DNA of 64,000 nt from Bacillus velezensis (lineage in GTDB: Bacteria > Bacillota > Bacilli > Bacillales > Bacillaceae), in the NCBI RefSeq assembly GCF_001461825.1, contig NZ_LLZC01000019.1:566947-630946 (forward strand). Reading direction: 5' to 3'. Of the stretch, positions 7,348 to 15,712 are shown piece after piece (positions within the stretch are counted from its first letter, which is position 1; each line of letters starts with the position of its first letter). The position numbers and the translations under genes are program-made. The notes under the pieces are model-generated. The model was not told where the DNA came from, searched no databases, and was given only the letters and a program-made list of their open reading frames with translations.

Positions 7348-10297
7348 TTTGCTGTTTCCCCCTTTTTACGGCGTCTCCCGGAAATACATAATCTTTACGC
7401 GCCCATTTCCGCTCAACCCGGACACCGATCTGCGGCTGCGGGTTTCCATAACGGAAATTGATTTTCGGAAGCGGATTAACGCCTTCTTTTTTCAAAATCT
7501 CCATCTTCGCTGATGTTTCTTTATAAGCCGGTGTATCGGTATCCTTATCCGCATAGCTGCTTGTCAAAAGGTTAATGGCGGCGTCTTTTGAATCGTTCAT
7601 CGGAAGATAGACTTGTTTGCCTTTTACCCTGTCTGTGATGACGCATTTGACTTTCACATTTCCGTACGGTGATGTCAGACGGACAAGCGTTCCGTCTTCC
7701 AGCCCTCTTTCTTCGGCGAGTTCGGGCGAGACCTCAAGGAACACACTCGGTGTTTTTTCGGATATTCCTTTTGATCGGTAAGTCAGATTTCCTTCGTGAA
7801 AATGCTCGAGCAGCCGCCCGTTATTCACATGGATATCATATTCTTCACCAAATTCTTTCGGCTCGGTCCACTGAACGGGATATAAAATCGCTTTGCCGTC
7901 TGAAAACGGGAACTTATCCGTAAATAAAAGCGGTGAATCGGTTCCGTCCGCTGCAACCGGCCATTGCAGTGAATTGTAGCCTTCGAGACGTTCGTAAGTG
8001 ACGCCTGCATAGAGCGGCGAAAGCATTGCCGCTTCTTCCATAATGTCTGCCGGATGTTCATAGTGCCAATCAGCGCCCAGACGGTTGGCGATGTCCGTAA
8101 TGATCTGCCAATCAGGCTTTGAATCGCCCAGCGGTTCAAACACTTCGTAAAGGCGCTGCACCCTCCGTTCCGTATTCGTAAACGTCCCTTCTTTTTCAAG
8201 GCTCGGGCTTGCCGGAAGCACGACATCGGCGAACTCGGCCGTACGCGAAAGAAAGATATCCTGCACAACGAAGAAATCAAGCTTTTCAAATGCGGCATGA
8301 ACATGGTTAATATTGGAGTCGACAAGCCCCATTTCTTCTCCTTTTAAGTACATGGACTTCAGTTTTCCTGAGTGGATGCCTTCGATCATTTCATGATTTG
8401 TCATTCCGATTTCTTTCGGCAGGTCTGTTCCCCAGCCCTGTTCATACTTTTTGCGGGCTTTTTCATCCGTTACTTTTTCATAGCCGGGGAAGCTGTCAGG
8501 CATACTGCCGAAATCACTGGCTCCCTGCACGTTATTATGGCCACGAAGCGGATATGAGCCTGCGCCGGGCTTGCCGTAATTTCCGGTCACGAGAAGCATG
8601 TTGGAAATGGCCGTGCTCGTATCGCTTCCTCCGATATGCTGGGTGACCCCCATCGCCCACAGTGCGCACACGCTGCCGGCTTCATGAATCATCCGGGCCA
8701 CTTTGATTAGGGTATCCTTGTCCACACCGGTATGTTTTTCCGCATATTCCATTGTATAAGGTTCAAGACTTTTCACGAATTCATCTAATCCGTTCACTCT
8801 CTCATTCAGAAATGCAGTATCCGCCAAATCGTGATCAAGCAGATATTTCGATACGGCATTCAGCCAGACAATATCTGATCCGGCACGCGGCTGGAAAAAC
8901 ACATCGGAGCGCTCGGCCATTTCATGTTTTCGCAAGTCAGCGACGACGAGCTTCTGTCCGTGCAGCTTATGAGAACGTTTAATGCGTGTGGACAGGACGG
9001 GGTGAGACTCAGACGTATTTGAACCGATAATCAGCACGAGCTCAGCTTTTTCTATATCTGTAATCGATCCTGAATCACCGCCGTATCCGACCGTTCTGAA
9101 CAATCCGGCCGTGGCGGGAGACTGGCAGTAGCGTGAGCAGTTGTCGACATTATTTGTGCCAATGACAGCTCTTGCAAGCTTCTGCATCACGTATGATTCT
9201 TCATTCGTGCATTTGGAAGATGTGATAAAGGCAAGTGCATCCGGGCCGAAATGTTCTTTTATATCGGTAAATTTATCAGCGATCAGCTGCAGCGCTTCAT
9301 CCCATTCCGCCTCCCGAAACGAGTCTCCTTCCCGGATAAGCGGTTTGGTAAGGCGCTTTTCACTATTGACGAAATCCCAGCCGAATTTCCCTTTCACACA
9401 CGTCGAAATGCCATTTGCGGGCGCCTCGGCCTGAGGCTCAACCTTTAAAATGTCTCTTCCTTTCGTCCATATATCAAAACTGCAGCCGACACCGCAGTAA
9501 GTGCATACGGTTTTCGTTTTTTTGATTCTTTCATCCCGCATGGCCGATTCCATGTCCGATATGGCCAAAATCGATCCGTACCCGGTTTCGACCCCTTTTG
9601 TGATGTCAATCATCGGCCGAAGCGTCTCTTGGTTAATGCCTGTTAAATACCCCGCTTCGCCTTCCATGCCTTTTTCCATCATGGCATTGCACGGACATAC
9701 CGTCGAGCAATGTCCGCAGGAAACACATGATGATTCATTGATCGGCACATCCTGATCCCAAATGACCCGCGGGCGTTTCCGCTCCCAATCAATGCTTAAC
9801 GTTTCGGTTACCTGTACGTCCTGACAGGCTTCGACGCAGCGTCCGCACAAAATGCACTGGTCGGGATCATATCGGTAAAACGGATTTGATTCATCTTTAG
9901 GATACGGTTTTTGATCGAACGGAATGCTTTGATGATTGATTTTCATTTCCTTTACGGTATTATGTACTTCGCAGCTCCCATTGTTGTAATCACAGACCGT
10001 GCAGTACAATTCATGGTTGTGCAAAATGTTGTCCATGCCGATAATCTGCGCTTTTTTCACATCGGACGAAAGCGTATCGATGACATCTCCGTCCTTTATT
10101 TGCGCGGAACACGAACGCACCAGTTCCCCGTTAACATTGACGATACAGGTATCGCACGTTTCAATCGGCCCGAGACTCGGGTGATAACACACGTGCGGCA
10201 CGTCAATTGAACTATTGTTCAAAAGCTGCAAAACGGTTTGGCCGTCCGGCGCTTCCATTTCAACCCCATTGATTGTAACTTTCTTTGTATCAGCCAT
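7340..10297 (-). CDS. yjgC: Formate dehydrogenase-like molybdopterin oxidoreductase YjgC
   Basis: A 985-residue enzyme. In order: a 2Fe-2S ferredoxin domain (about 1-80; [15 protein letters not shown]), a His/Cys-rich linker with two 4Fe-4S ferredoxin motifs ([11 protein letters not shown] and [11 protein letters not shown], about 140-200), the FdhA 4Fe-4S motif [10 protein letters not shown], and the molybdopterin domains with a C-terminal MopB dinucleotide-binding domain. The predicted Mo ligand is Cys in NCSRYCQSP, where selenocysteine FDHs have Sec-His-Gly-Pro; here the His is Gln. Thus its electron donor may not be plain formate. The start at 10297 follows AAAGGGG; the open frame extends 11 codons further without a ribosome site. 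A sigma-B promoter lies upstream. Confidence 0.88.
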   Translation of the reverse strand: MADTKKVTINGVEMEAPDGQTVLQLLNNSSIDVPHVCYHPSLGPIETCDTCIVNVNGELVRSCSAQIKDGDVIDTLSSDVKKAQIIGMDNILHNHELYCTVCDYNNGSCEVHNTVKEMKINHQSIPFDQKPYPKDESNPFYRYDPDQCILCGRCVEACQDVQVTETLSIDWERKRPRVIWDQDVPINESSCVSCGHCSTVCPCNAMMEKGMEGEAGYLTGINQETLRPMIDITKGVETGYGSILAISDMESAMRDERIKKTKTVCTYCGVGCSFDIWTKGRDILKVEPQAEAPANGISTCVKGKFGWDFVNSEKRLTKPLIREGDSFREAEWDEALQLIADKFTDIKEHFGPDALAFITSSKCTNEESYVMQKLARAVIGTNNVDNCSRYCQSPATAGLFRTVGYGGDSGSITDIEKAELVLIIGSNTSESHPVLSTRIKRSHKLHGQKLVVADLRKHEMAERSDVFFQPRAGSDIVWLNAVSKYLLDHDLADTAFLNERVNGLDEFVKSLEPYTMEYAEKHTGVDKDTLIKVARMIHEAGSVCALWAMGVTQHIGGSDTSTAISNMLLVTGNYGKPGAGSYPLRGHNNVQGASDFGSMPDSFPGYEKVTDEKARKKYEQGWGTDLPKEIGMTNHEMIEGIHSGKLKSMYLKGEEMGLVDSNINHVHAAFEKLDFFVVQDIFLSRTAEFADVVLPASPSLEKEGTFTNTERRVQRLYEVFEPLGDSKPDWQIITDIANRLGADWHYEHPADIMEEAAMLSPLYAGVTYERLEGYNSLQWPVAADGTDSPLLFTDKFPFSDGKAILYPVQWTEPKEFGEEYDIHVNNGRLLEHFHEGNLTYRSKGISEKTPSVFLEVSPELAEERGLEDGTLVRLTSPYGNVKVKCVITDRVKGKQVYLPMNDSKDAAINLLTSSYADKDTDTPAYKETSAKMEILKKEGVNPLPKINFRYGNPQPQIGVRVERKWARKDYVFPGDAVKRGKQQNG

Positions 10298-10338
10298 TTT
10301 CTTTTCCCCTTTCTGTCCCCCTCTATACATCCTCTATG

Positions 10339-10364
10339 ATTCCCAGCAGGCCTTTTACTAAAAC
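10339..10364 (-). promoter_or_regulatory. Sigma-B type promoter for yjgCD
   Basis: On the minus strand: GTTTTA, 14 bases, GGGAAT, about 40 bases before the yjgC start. It is back to back with a second such promoter for yjgB. Confidence 0.65.
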
Positions 10365-10369
10365 ATCTC

Positions 10370-10395
10370 GTTTATCTCAGGAAACATACGGGTAT
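10370..10395 (+). promoter_or_regulatory. Sigma-B type promoter for yjgB
   Basis: GTTTAT, 14 bases, GGGTAT; a near-perfect match to the sigma-B consensus, 26 bases before the yjgB start. Confidence 0.7.
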
Positions 10396-10421
10396 GAGCG
10401 GTAAAAAGGAGGCGTTCACAT

Positions 10422-10991
10422 ATGTTGAAGAAAAAAACACTCGCCACGGGATTATCGGCAGTGATGCTCACGGGATGCGCATTCGGCGCAGAAGCATTTT
10501 CAGATACACAGCCCGTCCATGCCGCAGCCGCTTCAAAAACGGAAAACCAACGTGCACAAGAACTGGTGAACAGCCTTTACCAATCGGCGTTTAAAGGGGA
10601 AATGCCGCAACATGTGGAAGGCCTGAAAATCAACCAAAGCACAAGACAGGACGTTTACGATAAAATCGGCGAGCCGGAACAAAAAGCAGACAGCCGCAAT
10701 CCATTTGATTTATACAGCTGGAACATGGGAAACCCCGGTTATGGATTTTCCTATCATAAAAACGAAAAAATCTCGGAAATACGCTATTTCGGAACAGGGG
10801 TCGAGCGGCGCTTAAACCTCGGAAGCGTCACACCTGACGTCTTAAGCAAACAAATCGGCAGCGCTGACAAAATCCTGACAGTGCCAAAAACGGGCGAAAC
10901 AGATTACGTCTACCATACGGGGCAGTATGAGCTCCGCTTCGTCATCGGCAGTGACCAAAAAGCAGACCACGTCAACCTAAAAGCCAGATAA
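10422..10991 (+). CDS. yjgB: Secreted DUF4309 protein YjgB
   Basis: A 189-residue exported protein. The N-terminus MLKKKTLATGLSAVMLTGCA is a signal peptide with a lipobox-like LTGC, although a later AHAAA-type site (VHAAAAS) could allow signal peptidase I cleavage, so lipoprotein or secreted form is open. The remainder matches the DUF4309 pattern: VEGLKINQSTRQDVYDKIGE, FDLYSW and ISEIRYFGTGVERRLN. Function is unknown. The AAAAAGGAGG site and the sigma-B promoter make it a stress-induced single gene, closed by a strong terminator. Confidence 0.85.
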   Translation: MLKKKTLATGLSAVMLTGCAFGAEAFSDTQPVHAAAASKTENQRAQELVNSLYQSAFKGEMPQHVEGLKINQSTRQDVYDKIGEPEQKADSRNPFDLYSWNMGNPGYGFSYHKNEKISEIRYFGTGVERRLNLGSVTPDVLSKQIGSADKILTVPKTGETDYVYHTGQYELRFVIGSDQKADHVNLKAR

Positions 10992-10994
10992 CGC

Positions 10995-11023
10995 AAAAAA
11001 GCGGCCTCCCGGGCCGTTTTTTT
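10995..11023 (+). terminator. Terminator after yjgB
   Basis: A-run, GC stem CGGCC / GGCCG and seven T, directly after the yjgB stop. Confidence 0.85.
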
Positions 11024-11088
11024 CATAGACAGCTTCTCCGTCGTTCCTTACAATACATGGGAGTACAAAAAAAGGGGAACAGTGTGAA

Positions 11089-11490
11089 GTGAATAGACAT
11101 CCATTGACATACGGAATATGTACCGTTTTTATCATCGCCCTCGGTTTGCTGTCCAGAACCGCATACATCACCGCCCTATTGCCCGGCATCATAAACGCTT
11201 ATTTAGGAGATGCCTTGTGGGCGGCAATGATTTTTACAGGATTCGGGCTTTTCTTTCGGCACATCCGGACGGAAACAGCCGCATTTTTGAGCCTCTCGTT
11301 TTGCTGTCTGATTGAATGCAGCCAGCTGTATCACGCGCCTTGGATTGACGCAATCAGAAGCAGCACGCTCGGCGGGCTGATCCTCGGCTGGCAATTTGTC
11401 TGGAGTGACATTTTTGCCTATACTCTCGGGGTATGCGCTGCCGCACTTTTAGAATGGGCCGTAAAAAGAAACCGCCAGTCCCCTTCATAA
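11089..11490 (+). CDS. DUF2809-family small membrane protein
   Basis: A 133-residue protein with four hydrophobic segments; the central ALWAAMIFTGFGLFFRHI and CCLIECSQLYHAPWIDAIR are typical of the VanZ-like/DUF2809 family. The function is unknown. The start is GTG at 11089 preceded by AAGGGG at a slightly long distance. It sits where yjgA lies in B. subtilis; I use the family name because I cannot confirm the symbol. Confidence 0.7.
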   Translation: MNRHPLTYGICTVFIIALGLLSRTAYITALLPGIINAYLGDALWAAMIFTGFGLFFRHIRTETAAFLSLSFCCLIECSQLYHAPWIDAIRSSTLGGLILGWQFVWSDIFAYTLGVCAAALLEWAVKRNRQSPS

Positions 11491-11533
11491 TCGGAGCACG
11501 CCGCCGATATGAAGGGATAAGGAGGTGGAAGCT

Positions 11534-11707
11534 ATGGATATCCCTGCGTTATCAATCGCTATGCACCAGGCATCTCTGGCGCAGAATGTAAATATCGCTT
11601 TAACAAAAACGGTCATGCAGCATGCACAGGCTGCGGCGGAAGAAACAGTGAAAATGCTGCCGTCCCAGCACCCGACTGCCGGACATTCAATTGATGTGAA
11701 AGTGTAA
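11534..11707 (+). CDS. yjfB: YjfB-family small protein
   Basis: A 57-residue helical protein, MDIPALSIAMHQASLAQNV onward, matching the YjfB family, annotated in Pfam as putative motility protein because relatives sit in the sigma-D regulon. An excellent TAAGGAGGTG site is seven bases before the ATG. No signal peptide or membrane segment. Its exact job is unknown. A hairpin terminator overlaps the stop. Confidence 0.8.
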   Translation: MDIPALSIAMHQASLAQNVNIALTKTVMQHAQAAAEETVKMLPSQHPTAGHSIDVKV

Positions 11708-11743
11708 AAAAAGATGCCGGATGAGAACCGGCGTCTTTTTTTT
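11706..11743 (+). terminator. Terminator after yjfB
   Basis: A7 - GATGCCGG - loop - CCGGCGTC - T8; works in both directions but serves yjfB. Confidence 0.85.
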
Positions 11744-11820
11744 GCCCGTTGTACGTACACCATACCGGGCATACAGGAATAAGGTAAACGGAACCAACAT
11801 TTGAAAAGGAGGTTTTCCTC

Positions 11821-12003
11821 TTGTACGATCCTTTCTATCATGAATACACAGCCGAGAGCCACGAACGGGTGCCATATCATTATCCGCGGCCGCCTTATTA
11901 TTTCCCCAGACCATATCCATACTATCCGCGGCCGCCTTATTATTTCCCCAGACCGTATCCATACTATCCGCGGCCGTATATCCCGTACTATCCTTGGTAT
12001 TAA
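11821..12003 (+). CDS. cotT: Pro/Tyr-rich spore coat protein, CotT-like
   Basis: A 60-residue protein composed largely of Pro, Tyr, Arg and Phe, ending in YYPWY. The start is TTG, with AAAAGGAGG eight bases before it. Low-complexity Pro-Tyr repeats (YPRPPYYFPRPYPY twice, then a third partial copy) match B. subtilis CotT, an inner-coat protein that affects coat thickness; the position between yjfB-type genes and the next cluster agrees. It is shorter than the 82-residue B. subtilis protein and lacks its Gly-Tyr tail. Expression late in the mother cell is expected; I could not place the promoter with certainty. Confidence 0.75.
   Translation: MYDPFYHEYTAESHERVPYHYPRPPYYFPRPYPYYPRPPYYFPRPYPYYPRPYIPYYPWY
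11881..11976 (+). repeat. Tandem 42-bp repeat in cotT
   Basis: Two 42-base units (11881-11922, 11923-11964) differing at one base, plus a 12-base third start. Each contains a GCGGCCGC site and encodes 14 residues. It is the type of repeat that can expand or contract. Confidence 0.9.
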
Positions 12004-12022
12004 TGTTTGAAAAGAAATGACT

Positions 12023-12048
12023 GCAGACAGGAGGCTTCTCCTGTCTGC
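12023..12048. terminator. Hairpin between cotT and mgtC-like gene
   Basis: A perfect 11-bp stem GCAGACAGGAG / CTCCTGTCTGC with a four-base loop, between converging genes. T runs are weak on both sides, so termination efficiency is uncertain. Confidence 0.6.
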
Positions 12049-12683
12049 TATTCAACTTTGACCGACAGAATATACGGGAGAGCTTGAACTTTTTCCATTA
12101 CCGCCGCTTTCCCGCTTTTGCTTTTCACCCTTCCCTTCACTTCAAGCACCGCCTTATTCAATTCATAGGACGTAATAAGAATTCCTTTTTCCTCAAGAGA
12201 AGTTAAAATATCATGCATGACGGCTTTCTCCTCAATCCTGAAACTGACAGACAAAGAATGCGCCGCCGGTTTAAACAGAAAATTTAACAGTTCAAGCCCG
12301 ATTAACGCCAAAATCGTGCCGCTGATGCCGATGACATACATACCCGCCCCGATCGTCAGCCCGATCCCCGACGTAGCCCAAATCCCCGCGGCCGTCGTAA
12401 GCCCCCGCACGACATGCCGCTGCAAAATAATCGTGCCGGCTCCTAAAAATCCGACGCCGCTGACGACCTGCGCCGCCACCCGGCTCGGATCAAAGGACGT
12501 ATGGCTGTTGGATAACAAATCAAAAAAGCCGTATTTAGAAACGATCATCATCAAGGCGCTGCCGACGGCCACTAAAAAATGCGTCCTCAAACCGGCTTCC
12601 TTCGCCCTGAATTCTCTCTCTAATCCAATAAGAGCCCCAAGCAGACCCGCAACCGCCAGACGAATCACAAAATCAAGTTCCAT
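12048..12683 (-). CDS. MgtC/SapB-family membrane protein
   Basis: A 211-residue protein with four to five N-terminal membrane segments and a C-terminal cytoplasmic ACT-like domain (about 140-211; VMHDILTSLEEKGILITSYE). The conserved MgtC signature is clear: RLAVAGLLGALIGLEREFRAKEAG and QVVSGVGFLGAGTII. MgtC proteins act in adaptation to low magnesium and in modulating membrane ATPases; the role in Bacillus is not settled. The start follows AGGAAAGGAG. It is a single gene facing cotT. Confidence 0.87.
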   Translation of the reverse strand: MELDFVIRLAVAGLLGALIGLEREFRAKEAGLRTHFLVAVGSALMMIVSKYGFFDLLSNSHTSFDPSRVAAQVVSGVGFLGAGTIILQRHVVRGLTTAAGIWATSGIGLTIGAGMYVIGISGTILALIGLELLNFLFKPAAHSLSVSFRIEEKAVMHDILTSLEEKGILITSYELNKAVLEVKGRVKSKSGKAAVMEKVQALPYILSVKVE

Positions 12684-13045
12684 CCGTCTCTCTCCTTTCC
12701 TTATCTTCTTACCCGCTTTTTATCCCCCGTATCTTTTTCAATCAGCCCAGGACTGCCCAGCTGAAAAAAACTGCATTTGAATATATACTTTGGTTCTTTA
12801 TCATATTGTCAGTGCTCTTATTTATATGCGGAAGGTATCAAGCTGACGTTTTCTAAAATAAGGAAAATAACTTATTGAGAGTATATTCAACAAGTTTATT
12901 CGTTGAAGCCGCGGCCGCTTGTCTCTTCCAATCTTCTAAAAACAGAACGAATGCCGCTCCCTCATGCTCAAAAATTGCTTTCAATCCGCAAAGATATATC
13001 GTAATATAAGATATAATCTTAATAAACGATGTAAGGTGGATGATG
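12684..13045. other. Intergenic stretch with a possible gene tail and the MarR promoter
   Basis: About 360 bases. On the minus strand an open frame ending near 12853 reads GLKAIFEHEGAAFVLFLEDW then KRQAAAASTNKLVEY, which looks like a real protein C-terminus but has no credible start; it may be a gene remnant. At 13007-13021 the inverted repeat TAAGAT-ATA-ATCTTA overlaps a TATAAT at 13012-13017, a likely -10 box and autoregulatory operator for the MarR gene that follows. Confidence 0.4.
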
Positions 13046-13471
13046 ATGTCAAACGAAATCATGCGATTAAATGACCTCTGGACAGATATTTACTACCGGC
13101 TCCGTTATCAGCACCATGAAAAAATCACTCACCAAGGTGTACGGATTCTGCAAGTCATTCAAAAAGAGAAGGCAGTCGGAATAAAAGACATTGCCGAAGC
13201 GATTCAAGTATCACATAATACCGCTTCGGAACATATAAAGCGGTTACTGCAGAAAAAGTACGTTTATAAAACCAGAAGTGTTGAGGATGAGCGGAAAGTC
13301 ATTTTAAAACTTACCAGTTTGGGGGCGGATGTCCTTTACCGGCATTCCGGTCTTGATGAAGAAAAGCTTAAACAGCTTCTTTTTGACAGCATGAATCATG
13401 AAGAACGAACACTTGTCTTAAAAGCATTCAGTTTGATGAAGGAGCGTGCTGAAGATGTTTACGATCGTTAA
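13046..13471 (+). CDS. MarR-family transcriptional regulator
   Basis: A 141-residue winged-helix protein. The helix-turn-helix segment is IKDIAEAIQVSHNTASEHIK with the wing KTRSVEDERKVILKLTSLGA, both diagnostic for MarR. Three ATGs in a row (13040, 13043, 13046) are possible; the last has the best distance from AAGGTGG. The stop overlaps the start of the DUF3147 gene by 17 bases, so the two form an operon. It probably represses its own promoter through the TAAGAT inverted repeat upstream. The ligand is unknown. Confidence 0.82.
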   Translation: MSNEIMRLNDLWTDIYYRLRYQHHEKITHQGVRILQVIQKEKAVGIKDIAEAIQVSHNTASEHIKRLLQKKYVYKTRSVEDERKVILKLTSLGADVLYRHSGLDEEKLKQLLFDSMNHEERTLVLKAFSLMKERAEDVYDR

Positions 13472-13802
13472 AATCATTGTCTCCGCTGCTATTATTGGGA
13501 TTATCACTGAAATATCAAGAAGAAGCCCGAGTTATGGAGGTATTATAGCGGCATTACCAATTGTCAGTATGCTGAGCATGGTTTGGCTGTACATCCAAGG
13601 CGAAACGAAGGAGACATTAAGTCATTTTGCATTCAGCGTGGCTTACGGCATCCCCTCCACAGTCATTATGCTGGTCATTATCGGCATCGCCCTTCGCCAT
13701 TCACTGTCTTTCATTGCCGCATCAGGGCTTGGACTTACAGGATGGCTGGTTTTCTTGTATGCTCAGGATTTTATCGTAAAACATATAAACAGTCAGCAAT
13801 AA
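13455..13802 (+). CDS. DUF3147 small membrane protein
   Basis: A 115-residue protein with four membrane segments (IIVSAAIIGIITEISR, IAALPIVSMLSMVWLY, FSVAYGIPSTVIMLVIIGIA and FIAASGLGLTGWLVFLY), matching DUF3147. Function unknown. It overlaps the upstream MarR gene and is therefore likely its regulated partner, perhaps a transporter-like protein. The start at 13455 is preferred over a GTG at 13446 because GAAGGAG stands ten bases upstream. Confidence 0.75.
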   Translation: MFTIVKIIVSAAIIGIITEISRRSPSYGGIIAALPIVSMLSMVWLYIQGETKETLSHFAFSVAYGIPSTVIMLVIIGIALRHSLSFIAASGLGLTGWLVFLYAQDFIVKHINSQQ

Positions 13803-13841
13803 GCATCTTAGCGCTTGTTTGTAAATACGAGGAATTTAAAA

Positions 13842-13862
13842 AAACAGGGATACCCCTGTCTT
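13842..13862. terminator. Terminator between DUF3147 gene and HAD gene
   Basis: Short stem ACAGGG / CCCTGT flanked by A7 on the left and CTT on the right; on the minus strand it is followed by seven T. It can close both converging units. Confidence 0.6.
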
Positions 13863-13997
13863 AAAAGTGACTCCGATTAAAAAGCGAACCCCCTTTCTTC
13901 ACGAGAAGCAGACACCGCCGAACACAAAAACATCCCGTGTTGCGAACGGAGTCCGCAGCCTGTACAGCCATATCGGCATAAAAAACCGGCTGATCTC

Positions 13998-14681
13998 TCA
14001 AACAGAATGTCCGGCAATCACCTCAAAAAACGAGGTGAAATCTGTCAGTATCCCGTCATCCGCCAGCTGCTTTTCTTCAAATAGCGCGCGGTTTTTTCCG
14101 AGCGGGTCAATGGCCATAATCTTGCCTGCACCTGCTTTTTTCGCCGCTGTGAGCCCCGAAAAGGCATCTTCAATGACTAAGCATTCTTCAGGTCTGAGGC
14201 CTAACTTTTCCGATGCGATGAGAAAAATATCCGGCGCCGGTTTTCCGGGGAAGCTCCCGTCATCAAACGTGACTTTGTCAAAATCAAACCACCGATCCAA
14301 CTGAAAGACGTCAAAGTAAAACTCGACATTTTCCTTTACCGTAGCCGTGGCAATGGTCATTGGCGTTTCTGATTTTTTCAGATGGTTCAATACGCCGGTC
14401 AGTCCCTTCGTCAGCTTTAACTCATCTTTGTTTTCAAGGCATAATTCTCTGTAGTAGGCTTCTTTTTCAAAAGACAGCTTCTCGATTTCTTCATTTGTTA
14501 AATCGCCGGAAATAAAACACGTCAGGATTTCACTGTTTGTTCTCCCATGAATGTTAACGAAAATGTCTTCATCAGAAATGGTTTTCGGCGCGTATTTTTT
14601 CACCATGAAAAACCATGCTTTTTCGTGCAGATGCGAATCTTGAAACATCGTGCCGTTGAAATCAAAAATAACCCCTTTCAT
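13998..14681 (-). CDS. HAD-superfamily sugar phosphatase / beta-phosphoglucomutase-like
   Basis: A 227-residue HAD hydrolase of the beta-PGM subfamily. Motif I is FDFNGTMFQDS (nucleophile Asp, general acid changed to Asn in the usual DxD position), motif II is TIATATVKENV (Thr), and motif III/IV is KPAPDIFLIASEKLG plus CLVIEDAFSGLTAAKKAGAG. The DFN variation of DxD argues against a mutase and for an unusual phosphatase, but this is a motif reading only. It lies 17 bases after the DeoR repressor gene in one operon and faces away from lacG. A role in removing phosphate from galactose 6-phosphate is a hypothesis from context (see findings). Confidence 0.75.
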   Translation of the reverse strand: MKGVIFDFNGTMFQDSHLHEKAWFFMVKKYAPKTISDEDIFVNIHGRTNSEILTCFISGDLTNEEIEKLSFEKEAYYRELCLENKDELKLTKGLTGVLNHLKKSETPMTIATATVKENVEFYFDVFQLDRWFDFDKVTFDDGSFPGKPAPDIFLIASEKLGLRPEECLVIEDAFSGLTAAKKAGAGKIMAIDPLGKNRALFEEKQLADDGILTDFTSFFEVIAGHSV

Positions 14682-14698
14682 CGAACCGCCCGCCTTTT

Positions 14699-15460
14699 TT
14701 ATTTTTTTGCGATTTTGACATCTACATATTGCTCGTAATGAATTTGAACATCTTTCATCACTTTATCATCCGTAATCAGATAATCCATATCATGTAAGTT
14801 ATAGAACACGTAAAAATCTTCCCGGTTGAATTTTTTATTATCCGCCAGTAAAAATTTCGTCCGCGAATTATTCAGCGCGATTTGATGGGCTTCCCCTTCT
14901 TCAATGCTGTAAGAAGAAATCTCATCATTATGTATGCCGTTTGCGCTGATGAAAGCTTTCGTAAAATTGAATTTCTGCAGATTGCCGTTCACGATGGGCC
15001 CGACGAAGGCACCGGTATTTTTTCGGAAATCGCCGCCAATCAGGATGGTATCCGCAGTGTCACCATGTTTTAAAATATCAAATACGGGATAGTTGTTTGT
15101 GATAATCCTGATTCGCTTATGCAGCAGGTGTTTGGCTAAAAGTTCAATCGTCGTGCCGGGCCCTAAAAAAACGGTATCGCCGTCATTTACATATGAAGCT
15201 GCGAGTTCCGCGATTTTCTCCTTCTCATCCATTTGAACACCCAGTTTTTCATTATGCGATAATTCGTGATCAATGGAATAAGATATGCTCTGTGCGCCTC
15301 CGTGAATACGTACGATTTTTCCGGCCTTATCCAGCTCGTCCAGATCTCTTCTCACTGTCATATCAGAAACATCCAGTTCATCGATAATATCACTCACCGT
15401 AATAAACCCCCGCGAGTTTACGATATCGACGATTTTTAAAAGACGCTCTTTTTTTAACAT
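14699..15460 (-). CDS. lacR: DeoR-family repressor of the lac/gal cluster
   Basis: A 253-residue DeoR-type regulator. An N-terminal helix-turn-helix (ITVSDIIDELDVSDMTVRRD) is followed by the sugar-phosphate sensing domain, with the diagnostic VFLGPGTTIELLAKHL and NGIHNDEISSYSIEEGEAH. The inducer would be a phosphorylated sugar, for LacR-type proteins tagatose 6-phosphate or similar. The start at 15460 has GAGGGG ten bases away; a TTG two codons earlier is possible. It is divergent from lacG across a 250-base control region holding direct repeats, so it most likely controls lacGFE-galKET-ganB and itself. The name lacR is by analogy. Confidence 0.78.
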   Translation of the reverse strand: MLKKERLLKIVDIVNSRGFITVSDIIDELDVSDMTVRRDLDELDKAGKIVRIHGGAQSISYSIDHELSHNEKLGVQMDEKEKIAELAASYVNDGDTVFLGPGTTIELLAKHLLHKRIRIITNNYPVFDILKHGDTADTILIGGDFRKNTGAFVGPIVNGNLQKFNFTKAFISANGIHNDEISSYSIEEGEAHQIALNNSRTKFLLADNKKFNREDFYVFYNLHDMDYLITDDKVMKDVQIHYEQYVDVKIAKK

Positions 15461-15488
15461 GTTCAATCATCCCCTCAACTTTACACAC

Positions 15489-15517
15489 AATCTAACACAC
15501 TGCGGCAATCTGGTCAA
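15489..15517 (-). promoter_or_regulatory. Sigma-A promoter of the repressor/HAD operon
   Basis: On the minus strand TTGACC, 17 bases, TAGATT, 29 bases before the lacR start. The -10 region adjoins the TAACACAC/TAACAAAC type repeats, consistent with autoregulation. Confidence 0.6.
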
Positions 15518-15526
15518 CAAAAACAA

Positions 15527-15538
15527 ACACTAACAAAC
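15527..15538. promoter_or_regulatory. Putative repressor operator, copy 1
   Basis: ACACTAACAAAC; a second copy differing by one base (ACATTAACAAAC) is at 15667-15678, after the lacG promoter. TGTTTGTTA-type sites are typical for DeoR/LacR repressors. Placement on both sides of the promoter suggests looping repression. Confidence 0.45.
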
Positions 15539-15614
15539 AATATAATCAGCATATAAAACAACGAAAAACTTATAAAACCCCTATTAAAACAGATGTTATT
15601 TCTTTACGAAGCTA

Positions 15615-15643
15615 TTGACAACAAAAATGTATGCGTTTACTAT
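15615..15643 (+). promoter_or_regulatory. Sigma-A promoter of the lacG operon
   Basis: TTGACA, 17 bases, TACTAT: a near-consensus sigma-A promoter 70 bases before the lacG start. Confidence 0.75.
15628..15641 (+). promoter_or_regulatory. Putative cre site (CcpA)
   Basis: TGTATGCGTTTACT matches the cre consensus TGWAANCGNTNWCA at 12 of 14 positions and overlaps the spacer and -10 of the lacG promoter, where CcpA binding would block transcription in glucose. Confidence 0.55.
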
Positions 15644-15666
15644 TAAACAAAAGATAACAATTACGA

Positions 15667-15678
15667 ACATTAACAAAC
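15667..15678. promoter_or_regulatory. Putative repressor operator, copy 2
   Basis: ACATTAACAAAC, the partner of the copy at 15527, located downstream of the transcription start and before the ribosome site of lacG. Confidence 0.45.
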
Positions 15679-15712
15679 TCCAATTCACACATTGGCGAAG
15701 GAGGATTCAGTA

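Noticed and set aside
11687-12055. Long minus-strand open frame across cotT
   Set aside because: It is created by the codon periodicity of the Pro/Tyr repeats; the plus strand has the ribosome site and a family match.
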